Assembly: GCF_019710585.1 (NCBI RefSeq)
Contig: NZ_JAIFZQ010000008.1
Coordinates: forward strand, 310,001-374,000
Direction of reading: 5' to 3'
Length of the DNA stretch: 64,000 nt
Source of the DNA: Arthrobacter sp. MAHUQ-56
GTDB lineage: Bacteria; Actinomycetota; Actinomycetes; Actinomycetales; Micrococcaceae
In this document: positions 19,452 through 28,148 of the stretch, in pieces
How positions within the stretch are numbered: position 1 is the first letter of the stretch
How the letters are laid out: every line of letters starts with the position of its first letter
The notes under the pieces: generated by a model
What the model was told of the DNA's origin: nothing
Databases searched by the model: none
What the model saw: only the letters and a program-made list of their open reading frames with translations
Translations under genes and position numbers: made by a program

Positions 19452-20621
19452 ATGGCTTTGGATATTGTCACCCTCCGGATTGCTTTCGCGCTGATGGCCT
19501 TTGTGTTGATGCTGCTGTTCTATTTTTGGACGTATCGCCCCACCAGGTCGCCGTACAGCGGGTGGTGGTGCGTGGCGCTGTTGTCCTATCTGGCTGGTTC
19601 TGCCTGCTTTTTGCTGAACAGAACGATCCACCAGGTGTGGGCCAACCCTTCCGGGAATGTCCTGCTCGTCTGCGGGGGTCTGGCCGTGTGGGCAGGGGCA
19701 CGCTCCCTGCGGACGGCGGGGGTCCGGCGATGGGCGTTTTTCGGGGTTCCGCTGGCAACTCTTAGTGCGTCGGTACTGGATAACCCTGCGGTCAACGTGT
19801 GGTCGGGCGGTCCGGTCTTCCTGGCGGCCATGAGCTTTACCTTCGCCATGACCTCGTGGGAGCTGTGGCGCCTTGATTCGGGTTATTCGACGCATCGTCT
19901 GCCAATGGCTGCGGTTTCCGGGGCTTTGGCTGGCTTTTATGTCCTGCGTCTGTTGGTGTTCCTGCAGGAGGGCCAAAACGGCCCGCATTTCGTCTCATTC
20001 TTCGGCCCGGCTGTAACCACCCTGGTAACGGCGGTCATGCTCGTTGTGTCGTCATTCAGCATGGCGTCCCTCAGTTCGGAACAACAAATGCGGACGCTGG
20101 CCACCGCGGCGTCCCGTGATGGGCTGACGGGCCTGCTGAACCGAACAGCCTTTCTGGACCTGGGAGCCCGGCAGCTTGATCCGTCGGCGAAGACGGGTGC
20201 TTGCGGTGCCTTGATCATGGCGGATCTGGACCACTTCAAGTCGGTAAATGACACCCACGGCCATGCTGCCGGCGACGCCGCCTTGCGGTTCTTCGCCCAG
20301 GCCTGTACAGCGGCTGTGCGTTCCACCGATCTGGTGGGCAGGTACGGTGGCGAGGAGTTTGTCCTCCTGATCCCTGGTGCCAGCGCCGACACCGCAGAAG
20401 CCATCACTCGGGATATCAACCGGCACTTTGCGGCTGCCCCGATGCCGTCAGGGGCGAATGTCCCCACCGTCAGTTACGGAATCTCCACCTACAGCGGCGA
20501 AGCCACCCACCTGGCCGAACTCATGGTGAAGGCGGATACGGCGCTCTATACCGCCAAATCGGGGGGCAGGAACCGCGCAGTCCGCAGTGACGGCCGACCC
20601 GGCATCCGACGCGCGGAATAG
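19452..20621 (+). CDS. Diguanylate cyclase (membrane sensor plus GGDEF)
   Basis: 389 residues. The first 210 form about seven membrane helices of an uncharacterised sensor region; a linker leads to a GGDEF domain with DGLTGLLNR, DLDHFKSVNDTHGHAAGD and the active-site GGEEF (near residue 298). An I-site, RSTD, lies five residues before GGEEF, so product inhibition is expected. It makes c-di-GMP from GTP. The open frame continues upstream into the MarR remnant, but ATG 19452 with GGGAGGGG just before it is the real start. Confidence 0.92.
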   Translation: MALDIVTLRIAFALMAFVLMLLFYFWTYRPTRSPYSGWWCVALLSYLAGSACFLLNRTIHQVWANPSGNVLLVCGGLAVWAGARSLRTAGVRRWAFFGVPLATLSASVLDNPAVNVWSGGPVFLAAMSFTFAMTSWELWRLDSGYSTHRLPMAAVSGALAGFYVLRLLVFLQEGQNGPHFVSFFGPAVTTLVTAVMLVVSSFSMASLSSEQQMRTLATAASRDGLTGLLNRTAFLDLGARQLDPSAKTGACGALIMADLDHFKSVNDTHGHAAGDAALRFFAQACTAAVRSTDLVGRYGGEEFVLLIPGASADTAEAITRDINRHFAAAPMPSGANVPTVSYGISTYSGEATHLAELMVKADTALYTAKSGGRNRAVRSDGRPGIRRAE

Positions 20622-20648
20622 AGGCAGCCGGCCCGGTCCCCGCCCGGG

Positions 20649-20912
20649 CTACGTGCAGGAGGCGGGACCACGGGAGGTACAGGCCTCCCGGGTCAGGCTT
20701 ATTTTCCAGCCCTCGGCAGGCGAATAGACGGCCAGGACAGGCCCTTCGCCGAACCGGGCGCCTGCTCCAACGGTGTAGCGCAAGGCAGCGCGTACGCAGT
20801 CCAAACCTTCCAGGGCACTTCCCGACCTGGCCACGGCGTCGCTGAGGGTCGTGCTTTCAACCGTGAACCGGCCAGCGCCCTGGCCGGTCACGTATTCAAG
20901 GAAGAACGGCAT
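20649..20912 (-). CDS. Hypothetical protein
   Basis: 87 residues from an ATG at 20912 (MPFFLEYVTGQG). An acidic/small-residue centre is followed by a beta-like C-terminus (VLAVYSPAEGWKIS). No membrane segment. Convergent with the diguanylate cyclase gene. No family recognised; coding potential is judged from codon-position GC and the plausible start only. Confidence 0.5.
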   Translation of the reverse strand: MPFFLEYVTGQGAGRFTVESTTLSDAVARSGSALEGLDCVRAALRYTVGAGARFGEGPVLAVYSPAEGWKISLTREACTSRGPASCT

Positions 20913-21083
20913 GGAACGTATCGTGCCGGAAACAGGAGAGCGGTGCATGAGGCTTTAGACCCCTGCCGGACAGTTCGCTGGTCCACGCGCGGTTTTAAGG
21001 GGATCCTGACGCTACCCGTTTTCCCGTGGACGGGAAGTCCGCGGGACTTCGCCTCTCAGGACGCCGGGCGGAACCGGCAGCAG

Positions 21084-21323
21084 TCATGCATCGTGCGGCA
21101 GTTCTTCCAGAGCGGCCGCCAGTACGTCAACCTCAACACCTCTGAGGAGGGGAATGCCGTGGATGAACGCTTCCAGTTCCATGATGTCCGCACTGCCTCC
21201 CAGCGCCCAGTACTGGATCCAGATTCCCAGAAGGGAGAAGCCGCCTGACTCGATGAGCGAGCGGGCCAAAAGACGGGGCTCAAAATCACACATCTCGCCC
21301 TCCCGGGTAAGGCAGGTCATCAT
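21084..21323 (-). CDS. Hypothetical small protein
   Basis: 79 residues with a mixed hydrophobic/acidic composition (GGFSLLGIWIQYWALGG, then GVEVDVLAAALEELPHDA). The amphipathic C-terminal helix and lack of low-complexity sequence support it being real. No family recognised; AGCATGATGAC start context is ambiguous because two ATG codons are adjacent. Confidence 0.5.
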   Translation of the reverse strand: MMTCLTREGEMCDFEPRLLARSLIESGGFSLLGIWIQYWALGGSADIMELEAFIHGIPLLRGVEVDVLAAALEELPHDA

Positions 21324-21743
21324 GCTGGTTCATTGACCACCACCAAATGATCAGCTTGCTGATCATAGTGGCACCATCGCTGGGCTCTGACAACAGGCCC
21401 GCATCGAGTACTGCCGGGAATCCTGCTCGGTGGATTAGGTTGTGGCGGCACGGGCAGCGGCGGCTCTCCGGGCGGCAGTGGTGGCGTGTGGGCTCCCGCA
21501 GTGTGCAGTGGCCGTAATGTTTGGAAGGGTTGGGCCAAGTGTTTGGGGGCGGGTGTAGCATCCGGATTACGGGCCAGAACCCGTGACGCTGGTGGGGGAA
21601 GTGATCATGTCGGTACTTGCGCGTGCTGTGGCTTTGGTGGTCTCGGCGGCTTGCTGCGTGGCTCCCCTGCGGGCGTCTATCTCCGCACCCACTCCGCACG
21701 CTTCGCACCGCTTCGCGGCCGGGTGTCCTATGAAAGGACCCTC
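21324..21743. other. Intergenic region upstream of the TM2 gene
   Basis: 420 bases with no convincing gene. A palindrome-like TGATCAGCTTGCTGATCA at 21349-21366 is a near-perfect inverted repeat (TGATCAGC-TT-GCTGATCA) and may be a regulatory site of the 79-residue minus-strand gene. Confidence 0.4.
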
Positions 21744-22508
21744 ATGAGCCACAACCCTAACCTCGCACCGTATCCTCCGTCATACGCCTATGGGCCGCAG
21801 ACCAGTTCCAAATCCTTTCTCACGGCCTGGCTGCTCTCGCTTCTGCTGGGAGTCCTGGGCGTGGACCGCTTCTACCTGGGCAAGGTCGGAACGGGCATCC
21901 TGAAGCTCGTCACCCTTGGCGGCTTTGGGATCTGGGCGCTGATCGACCTCATTCTGATCCTGACCAATAAGGCGCGGGACAAGCAGGGCCTGCCGCTGGA
22001 GGGCTATGACAAGCACAAGAAGGTCGCGTTCATCGTGAGCGCCGCCTTCATCGTGCTTAGCATCATTATCAACGCTGCCCGTGGCGGGGCTGCCCCGTCC
22101 ACCGCCCCCGCGGTAGCCCCGGCCGGTGGTTCCACCACTGCGGCGGCCGCCCCTGCCGCTGCCGCGCCGGCAGCGCCTGCAGCCGAGAAGACCTGGACAA
22201 AAGTTGCGGAGCTGAGCGGTTCGACCGATTCGGCGAGCCCGACTTTCGCGCTCACGGGCGCCGAGGCCCGGCTGGTCTACACGTTCACCGGGGCCAAGCA
22301 GCTCAACGGTAACTCGATGGCTTTGGCCAGTATCTACCTCGTGGAGGAAGGCAAGGACCTGACCAAGGACGGCGGGCTGCCGGTGAAGATGCTTCAGAAG
22401 GATGAGTCCAGCGAGACGGCCCTGCACAAGAGCGCCGGGAAGTACTACCTGGACGTCAAGTCGGCGAACTTCGATTCCTGGACCATCACGATCGAAGAGA
22501 AGAAATAG
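21744..22508 (+). CDS. TM2 domain protein with extracytoplasmic Ala/Pro linker
   Basis: 254 residues. Residues 20-75 form a TM2 domain (KSFLTAWLLSLLLGVLGVDRFYLGK, split here, then GGFGIWALIDLILIL) with the typical DRFYLG motif. A third helix at about 93-108 is followed by a 45-residue Ala/Pro/Thr-rich linker and a C-terminal beta-rich domain (TFALTGAEARLVYTF ... KYYLDVKSANFDSWTITIEE) probably outside the cell. GAAAGGA precedes the ATG. Role unknown; TM2 proteins are widespread and mostly uncharacterised. Confidence 0.85.
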   Translation: MSHNPNLAPYPPSYAYGPQTSSKSFLTAWLLSLLLGVLGVDRFYLGKVGTGILKLVTLGGFGIWALIDLILILTNKARDKQGLPLEGYDKHKKVAFIVSAAFIVLSIIINAARGGAAPSTAPAVAPAGGSTTAAAAPAAAAPAAPAAEKTWTKVAELSGSTDSASPTFALTGAEARLVYTFTGAKQLNGNSMALASIYLVEEGKDLTKDGGLPVKMLQKDESSETALHKSAGKYYLDVKSANFDSWTITIEEKK

Positions 22509-22618
22509 TACTTCGTTGTGACGAACCGGGGGAGGGGTCCGGTCCTGCGGGGCCGGCCCCTCTACCCCCGGAGCGTGCACGGACGGCACCTTCGCTGCGT
22601 GGAACAGGAACAACCGCG

Positions 22619-23290
22619 TTGACTCATTCCCGCCCTGCCGTGGCATTGCTGCCTGATATGCCGGATACCAGGCTCCTGGTGGAACTTACCAGCCACGCCA
22701 GTGATCTTTCCGAGGCGTCGCGTGCTCTCAGCTGCGCATTTGCCGCCGGTGAGGGTTCCGAGCTGTGGATGCCGCTGACATCCCATGCGGTAACGGCCTA
22801 CATCCGGCCCTTTATCTGCTCAAAGGTCCGCTCCCGTCTCGATCACATGCCGGCTGTCCCGTCGATCCCGGAGGATCTTCGGGGCGTCCATGACGTCATT
22901 CGCAAGTACCGCAACACCACTGTCGCCCACTCACAATCAAATCTCGTGATGCCGTTGGCTCTTGCGCTCCTTGACGGCGACGGAAAAGCGCCCGACGTCG
23001 TCGGCTTTTCCCTCCTGCACCCGATGCCCCTCGGCACGGCCGAGCGCTTCGCGGACCTCGTTGCTGTAATGGAGGACGCCGTTGAGGAAGCAGCCCGGCC
23101 GGTGAAGGAACGACTGCGGCGTTGGCTGGGGGAGCAGCCGCCGGAAACCCTCCAAGGGTGGGAACAACCGCGTTTTCTTGACGCCGCCGACGCGGATTTC
23201 ACGGCGGCCAGCAGCAGGAAACAAACCCCGGAATTCACCATGTATTGGCAGGTACGGCACCCCGCCTCGGGAAGCCCCGAAGGTTATTAG
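22619..23290 (+). CDS. HEPN-like protein (AbiU2-like), possible RNase or defence related
   Basis: 223 residues, probable TTG start. Mostly helical, with the motif RKYRNTTVAHSQSNL at about residues 98-112; RNTTVAH fits the R-x4-6-H signature of HEPN domains and the RN...AH variant of AbiU2/HEPN proteins. HEPN proteins are often metal-independent RNases in toxin-antitoxin or abortive-infection systems. No nucleotidyltransferase or other antitoxin partner lies alongside. The assignment rests on the motif and all-alpha character. Confidence 0.6.
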   Translation: MTHSRPAVALLPDMPDTRLLVELTSHASDLSEASRALSCAFAAGEGSELWMPLTSHAVTAYIRPFICSKVRSRLDHMPAVPSIPEDLRGVHDVIRKYRNTTVAHSQSNLVMPLALALLDGDGKAPDVVGFSLLHPMPLGTAERFADLVAVMEDAVEEAARPVKERLRRWLGEQPPETLQGWEQPRFLDAADADFTAASSRKQTPEFTMYWQVRHPASGSPEGY

Positions 23291-23329
23291 GGTGCCCCCT
23301 GGAAGGCGGGGCGAGAGCCGGGTAAGGCG

Positions 23330-23371
23330 GGGACCGGCTCCCTTAGCTCTGAGACAGGAAGCCGGTCCCCC
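23330..23371. terminator. Strong hairpin after the HEPN-like gene
   Basis: GGGGACCGGCT (23330-23340) pairs perfectly with AGCCGGTCCCC (23361-23371) around a 20-base loop. No U-tract follows. It lies 40 bases after the HEPN-like gene and 285 bases before the GGDEF-EAL gene, so a terminator is likely; a leader structure of the downstream gene is the alternative. Confidence 0.55.
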
Positions 23372-23655
23372 TGGCAGTGTTTCCCCCGATAAAGACCAGA
23401 AGCCTCCCCCAGCAGGGGTACGAACAAGCCGCCACCGCCAATACTCTGGCATTCGTGCTGGGCGCGTCAATATCTATTCCACCCGCTCGTTCCTTCCCCG
23501 CCCATAGTGCGGGGCTCCAGTAAACGCGCCCCGGGGCGCGTTCGGTTGCCGGTCCTTTGGGTAGGTAATTCCTTGTACGGGCCGTGTGGGATCGCAGCAG
23601 CGGGCTTTATACTCACCGGCATATGCATCGCACCGCGGGGAACGCGAGGGGATCA

Positions 23656-26139
23656 ATGGCTGGGGAGCATAACGAGGACCTTCTGACTCGGTCGCTGCTG
23701 GATGAGATCGGTCAATCCGTGGTTGGTCTGGACAGCGGGTGGAGGATCGTCCTGTGGAACCGGGCGTCAGAGCGTGTCTACGGGTTCACCGCGGCCGAGG
23801 CGCTAGGTCAGCGGCCCTTCGATCTGGGAATCATCGGCGGTGCGCCGCCAGCCGGGCAGGGTTCGCCCGGCCGGGAAATCCTCGACGGGCTCTCCCGGGG
23901 CCAGGACTGGGCAGGGGAGCTGTGGATGCGGCACCGCGGCGGGCGGGAGTTTCCCGTCCACGCCACTGTCAGCCCCGTGCGGGGCCGGTACGACGTCCCG
24001 GTCGCCGTGGTCGCCATCTCCAAAGACATTACGGACCGGAAACACAGCGAGGCTGTACTGCGCCGGCTCGCCGCCATGGTCGAATCCTCAGGGGACGCGA
24101 TCATCAGCGCTGACCTGACCAGGACCATCACCAGCTGGAACGCCGGAGCCGCCAGGATGTTCGGCTGGACCGCGGCGGAGGCCATCGGACAGTCGTACCG
24201 GCTGCTGACGACCACCGACGCAGCAGATTTGAGCGCCAGGGTGGCTGCCCGCGTGGGCGCCGGAGGCTTCGCCACCGGGATAGACGTGCAGTGGCGGCGC
24301 AAGGACGGCTCACTTATCGATGTGGAGCTGACCGTCTCCCCGGTGTACGGGGCAGATGGTGCACGGGTCGGGGCCTCAGCGATCGCCAGGGACGTGACCG
24401 AGATACGAAGGGTGAAAGCCGAAGCCGCCGCCGAACGACGACGCCTGCTGGCCGCGCAGGAGATCGCCCGGGTCGGAAGCGTCGAGCACACCCCGCAGAC
24501 CGGGGAGACGTGGCATTCGGACGAGTTCGCACGGATCCTCGGCGTCGATCCCGGGCAGTCCCCGGACCGGGAATGGATGCTGGAGCGCACCCACCCGGAG
24601 GACCGGGAACTCGTGCGCCGGGCATGGGCGAATCTGGATAACGGGGCAGGGTCTGCTGATGTGGAGTACCGTATCGTCGGGCCTGACGGCGAACTGCGAT
24701 GGCTTCACTCACGGATCCGCTGCCTCAACGATGGAGAAGGCAGACCGCTGCGGTTCCTGGACACGGTACTGGATATCACCGAGCGGAAAAACACGGAACA
24801 GATCCTCCAATGGCAGGCCCGCCATGACGCACTGACCGGGCTGCCCAACAGGTACCTCATCACCCAGACGCTGCAGGCTTTCCTGGACCGCGGGGCCCGG
24901 CCGGTAGTGATGTTCGTCGATATCGACCGGTTCAAACTCATCAATGACGGTGTCGGGCACGCAGGCGGCGACAGGGTCCTCAAACTGCTGGGCGAGCGGT
25001 TGGTCCGGGCCGTCAGGGCCGGGGACACCGTAGGGCGCTTTGGCGGCGATGAGTTCATCATTGTCTGCGAAAATATGCGGATGCGGGCTGCCAAGCGGCT
25101 GGCGCAGAGGATCATGGATTGCACGCGGGCGCCCTTCACCGTCGATGGGCGCCAAATTTTCCTCAACGTCAGCGTCGGCATCTCCCTCGCCGGTGCCGAC
25201 GAAACCGCCGAGTCCATGCTCGGGGGAGCGGACGCAGCCATGTACCGGGCAAAATCCGGCGGCGGTGACGCCTCGGTCATCTACGATCCGCACATGAGGA
25301 GACGGGCCAGCGGTCGTCTGCGCCTGGAGTCGGACCTCCGGCTGGCGTTGGGGCGCTCAGAACTGTCACTGCATTACCAGCCCATCATCGACCTCACCAC
25401 CGGGGGTGTGGCCGGCTTCGAAGCGCTGCTGCGCTGGAACCATCCCGAACATGGAATGATCAAGCCTGCAGCCTTCATACCGATCGCGGAGGAAACCGGC
25501 CTGATCGTCCCGATCGGCACCTGGGTCCTCCAGGAAGCCCTCCGCCAGGTACAGCAATGGCGTTCCCGGATACCAGGAGCAGGACACTTGACAGTGGCGG
25601 TCAACATCTCCGGCCGCCAGCTCGTTGCCGATGATTTCCCCGATGTTGTGAAGGCAGCGATTTCGGCTGCCGGCATCGATCCGGGAGCCGTGGACCTGGA
25701 AATAACGGAAACGATACTGATGGAGGAACCTGACCTGCCCAGGGATACCCTTCCGCGACTGAACGAATTTGGCGTGGGCCTGTCCCTCGATGACTTCGGT
25801 ACCGGCTACTCCTCCCTGGGCTACCTCAAGTGGCTCACCGCCCGGGTCGTTAAGATCGACCGGACCTTCATCCAGGAACTTGGCCGGCAGCCGCACGCAG
25901 CAACCGTCATCGAGCTCGTCCTTGGCATGGCCCAAAGTCTGAAATTCGACGTCATCGCCGAAGGCGTGGAAACCAGCGCACAAGCGGCCGAACTCCATCG
26001 CCTCGGCGTCGGCCTGGCCCAAGGCTATTACTGGAGCAAGCCACTGCCCGCCGACGAGGTCCCGGCATGGCTGCAGGATCACGTCACTGTCAGGGCTGCG
26101 GAACTCGAGCCGGCAGGAAGCTCCGACCCGGCCCCCTAG
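23656..26139 (+). CDS. PAS-PAS-PAS-GGDEF-EAL c-di-GMP turnover protein
   Basis: 827 residues, soluble. Three PAS domains occupy about residues 10-120, 125-250 and 265-375 (for example VVGLDSGWRIVLWNRASERVYGF split, and TSWNAGAARMFGWT). GGDEF is intact (near residue 461) with an I-site RAGD five residues upstream. The EAL domain has FEALLRWNHPE (near 587), EITETIL, DDFGTGYSSLGYLKW and AEGVETSAQA, so all phosphodiesterase residues look present. It can in principle make and degrade c-di-GMP, with the balance set by PAS signals. GAGGGGA precedes ATG 23656. Confidence 0.93.
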   Translation: MAGEHNEDLLTRSLLDEIGQSVVGLDSGWRIVLWNRASERVYGFTAAEALGQRPFDLGIIGGAPPAGQGSPGREILDGLSRGQDWAGELWMRHRGGREFPVHATVSPVRGRYDVPVAVVAISKDITDRKHSEAVLRRLAAMVESSGDAIISADLTRTITSWNAGAARMFGWTAAEAIGQSYRLLTTTDAADLSARVAARVGAGGFATGIDVQWRRKDGSLIDVELTVSPVYGADGARVGASAIARDVTEIRRVKAEAAAERRRLLAAQEIARVGSVEHTPQTGETWHSDEFARILGVDPGQSPDREWMLERTHPEDRELVRRAWANLDNGAGSADVEYRIVGPDGELRWLHSRIRCLNDGEGRPLRFLDTVLDITERKNTEQILQWQARHDALTGLPNRYLITQTLQAFLDRGARPVVMFVDIDRFKLINDGVGHAGGDRVLKLLGERLVRAVRAGDTVGRFGGDEFIIVCENMRMRAAKRLAQRIMDCTRAPFTVDGRQIFLNVSVGISLAGADETAESMLGGADAAMYRAKSGGGDASVIYDPHMRRRASGRLRLESDLRLALGRSELSLHYQPIIDLTTGGVAGFEALLRWNHPEHGMIKPAAFIPIAEETGLIVPIGTWVLQEALRQVQQWRSRIPGAGHLTVAVNISGRQLVADDFPDVVKAAISAAGIDPGAVDLEITETILMEEPDLPRDTLPRLNEFGVGLSLDDFGTGYSSLGYLKWLTARVVKIDRTFIQELGRQPHAATVIELVLGMAQSLKFDVIAEGVETSAQAAELHRLGVGLAQGYYWSKPLPADEVPAWLQDHVTVRAAELEPAGSSDPAP

Positions 26140-26352
26140 CCCCAATAGGACCGTGGATTTTCCCCACTTTCGCCGCGGCATTTTTCATCCGTAGAAGAAT
26201 TCTGCCCTCACCTGATGTGGCCGGACCGGAGGCTGGAAAACAGCCGCGGGCATAGGCCGTAACAGAAGCCGTTCAGCGGTACATGTGACAGCAGACACCA
26301 ACTCTCCTTGATGTACGATCAGCAGGCTTATCATCCTTGAAGGGAAAACCGC

Positions 26353-26499
26353 GTGGATTTCGCCCGTTATTTTGTCGGCCTTGCCGTCCTGCTCGGCAGT
26401 ACATTCGTGCTGTTGCTGGCTGCCTACTTCTTTTACCGCTTTGCGTTTACCAGGCGCCGCGGCCCTGACGTTCTTGTGAACTCGAAACCTGCGGAATAG
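26353..26499 (+). CDS. 48-residue single-pass membrane protein
   Basis: GTG start preceded by AAGGGAAAA. The peptide begins VDFARYFVGLAVLLGSTFV, has one long hydrophobic helix (residues 6-28), an aromatic/Arg-rich exit (YFFYRFAFTRRR) and a short tail. The stop is followed after 2 bases by the start of a second membrane micropeptide. No family recognised. Confidence 0.55.
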   Translation: MDFARYFVGLAVLLGSTFVLLLAAYFFYRFAFTRRRGPDVLVNSKPAE

Positions 26500-26501
26500 A
26501 G

Positions 26502-26621
26502 ATGCCATACATCGATATCAACCCGCACCGGCAGGGACCGAAATGGCCGGCCTATCTTGGTCTGGCCGTGCTCGCAATCATCTGCGCTGTCGTGGTCGTG
26601 GCCGCACTGGGTAAGGGCTGA
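26502..26621 (+). CDS. 39-residue single-pass membrane protein
   Basis: ATG 2 bases after the previous stop. A polar N-terminus with a MPYIDINPHRQGPKWPAY pattern precedes a hydrophobic helix of about 18 residues ending in GKG. The tandem arrangement of two micropeptides, each with one membrane helix, suggests a two-subunit membrane unit. Function unknown. Confidence 0.55.
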   Translation: MPYIDINPHRQGPKWPAYLGLAVLAIICAVVVVAALGKG

Positions 26622-27285
26622 AACCTCGCCGAGCTCTGCATGGCTCAGATGCTGACCCTCAAGGTTGCAGGGCAGCCCACGCGCCGGGGAGGCCCCGCCG
26701 CAGGACGGCTGCCACAGGCGGCGGGACCTCAAGTACTGCCTGGAATCCGCCGCACTCTGCTGCACGGCGCGTCCAGTATCGCCTCTGCCCAACCGGCCGG
26801 TTCAAGGGATATGTCGCACACAATTTCTTCATGACATGCCAGTGGTCGGGTCACATGTTCTGGTGGGCACGGCCAAGGAGACGCGCGATAAGCTCCGGGT
26901 GTTGCCCCCGGAAGAAGATCACCACGGCCGGCAGGGGGATGCGTTCACTGGTCTGAAGATTCCGGTTGCGGCGCTCTACCAAGACACTGGCCGCTGCGTC
27001 CCGGCGCCTAAACAGCCACCGATCTCGTTGATGCATTCCAGGATCTGCACTGTCGTGGAAGTATTTGCTCTGCCTTCGACAATGAAGAGGTCCTCTTCGG
27101 CGGCCGTGACTGCGGCTATTCCCGGAGGCGGCCCCTGGTCGGCAGCGGGGCCCGCCCCCAGCACTCGCCCAGGCCCCGCTATGCTAAGTGTACTTATTGC
27201 CCGGGATTGCTGGGTGTGTAAGGCCGGAAGGTGCGGGGTTGCCCAGGCTTTTGTCCGGCACAGGTGTCGAAGCCGAGGAGGGCGA
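26622..27285. other. Region without a convincing gene
   Basis: 664 bases. Several open frames exist on both strands, but none has a good start, ribosome binding site or recognisable product. I see nothing definite; decayed coding sequence is possible. Confidence 0.4.
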
Positions 27286-27507
27286 ATGGTCGGTATGGGA
27301 CAGTGGGAAATGTCGGAGAATGACAGGATCCTCTCCTCGCTGCTGGGCTGCGTCGATGGTGCCATTGAAGACGTCAAGGCGGAGTTCGAAGGAGCGCCGC
27401 TTCACGTGGTGGAGACCGAGTTGGCCCGTGTGCTGGCAGCGGTAATTCCCTCGGCTAAATTCGATGCCGGGGATATCAGGAGCTGGGCGGCAGCAATTTC
27501 GAGTTGA
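27286..27507 (+). CDS. Small acidic hypothetical protein
   Basis: 73 residues starting at ATG 27286, preceded by GAGGAGGGCGA, a strong ribosome binding site. The protein is alpha-helical and acidic (RILSSLLGCVDGAIEDVK, then HVVETELARVLAAVIP), ending IRSWAAAISS. No family recognised, but start context and composition support translation. Confidence 0.6.
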   Translation: MVGMGQWEMSENDRILSSLLGCVDGAIEDVKAEFEGAPLHVVETELARVLAAVIPSAKFDAGDIRSWAAAISS

Positions 27508-27649
27508 GCACCACTGCAGCGGCATCATTTTTCCCGGCTCTTGAGCTGTTCTTGGCGCCGGCACTGTTCGTTTTGTGCTTGAGTTACCTCGCGCGGGAGC
27601 GGGCTTGGGATAATCCTGCGGCTCGTGTTCCACAGCATAAGAGGCGCGC

Positions 27650-28084
27650 ATGATCGAGAAGATGATTGTCCGGGACAAAGCCGAAGTTATAGCCCGGCCG
27701 GACGGGATCATCAGTGTCCGCTGGTTTCCCGGCGTGGCCATTCTCGAACCTGACGCCGCGGCGGCTCTGGCTGCCATCGATGAAGTGGGCGAAGGCCAGC
27801 CCGCCTTGGTGCTGGTTGACCTGTCCGGTATAGCCGGCCTGTCGCCGGCCGCGCGGGCGGTCTTTACCCGCGGTGGCTCCGCCCGCCGGGTTGCGCTTGT
27901 CGGCGCATCAGCCGTTGACTGGGCCATTGCCACCTACTTTTTGGGCCTTTGCATCCTTCCCTGCCCCATCCGATACTTCGAGTCCGGAGAACCTGGCCGG
28001 GCCCAGGCCTGGCTGTTGGCGGGCGGAGAAAGTACAGCCCGGCAGCAGAAAGGGGCCCCGCACGACGGGACGACGCATTCGTGA
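27650..28084 (+). CDS. STAS-like / SpoIIAA-like protein
   Basis: 144 residues. An alternating beta-alpha pattern (GIISVRWFPGVAILEPDAAAALAAIDE split, ALVLVDLSGIAGLSPAARAVF, VALVGASAVDWAIATYFLGL) fits the STAS/SEC14-like fold found in actinobacterial DUF7793-type proteins. Such proteins bind small ligands or anti-sigma partners. It sits among c-di-GMP genes with no kinase next to it. The C-terminal 20 residues are polar and probably disordered. Confidence 0.65.
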   Translation: MIEKMIVRDKAEVIARPDGIISVRWFPGVAILEPDAAAALAAIDEVGEGQPALVLVDLSGIAGLSPAARAVFTRGGSARRVALVGASAVDWAIATYFLGLCILPCPIRYFESGEPGRAQAWLLAGGESTARQQKGAPHDGTTHS

Positions 28085-28148
28085 AGGGTACCGCCACGAG
28101 CCTGGTCGAAACGTTCAGACAGCCCTGCAGCTCGGATCGGCGTTGGCG

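Noticed and set aside
18996..20621. A single frame fusing a MarR piece to the GGDEF protein
   Set aside because: The MarR piece needs two other frames to be whole, and the GGDEF protein has its own start and ribosome binding site at 19452, so the fusion is accidental.
23291..23655. Riboswitch upstream of the GGDEF-EAL gene
   Set aside because: The 11-bp hairpin is the only structure; conserved c-di-GMP or other riboswitch cores were not found, so it is called a terminator.
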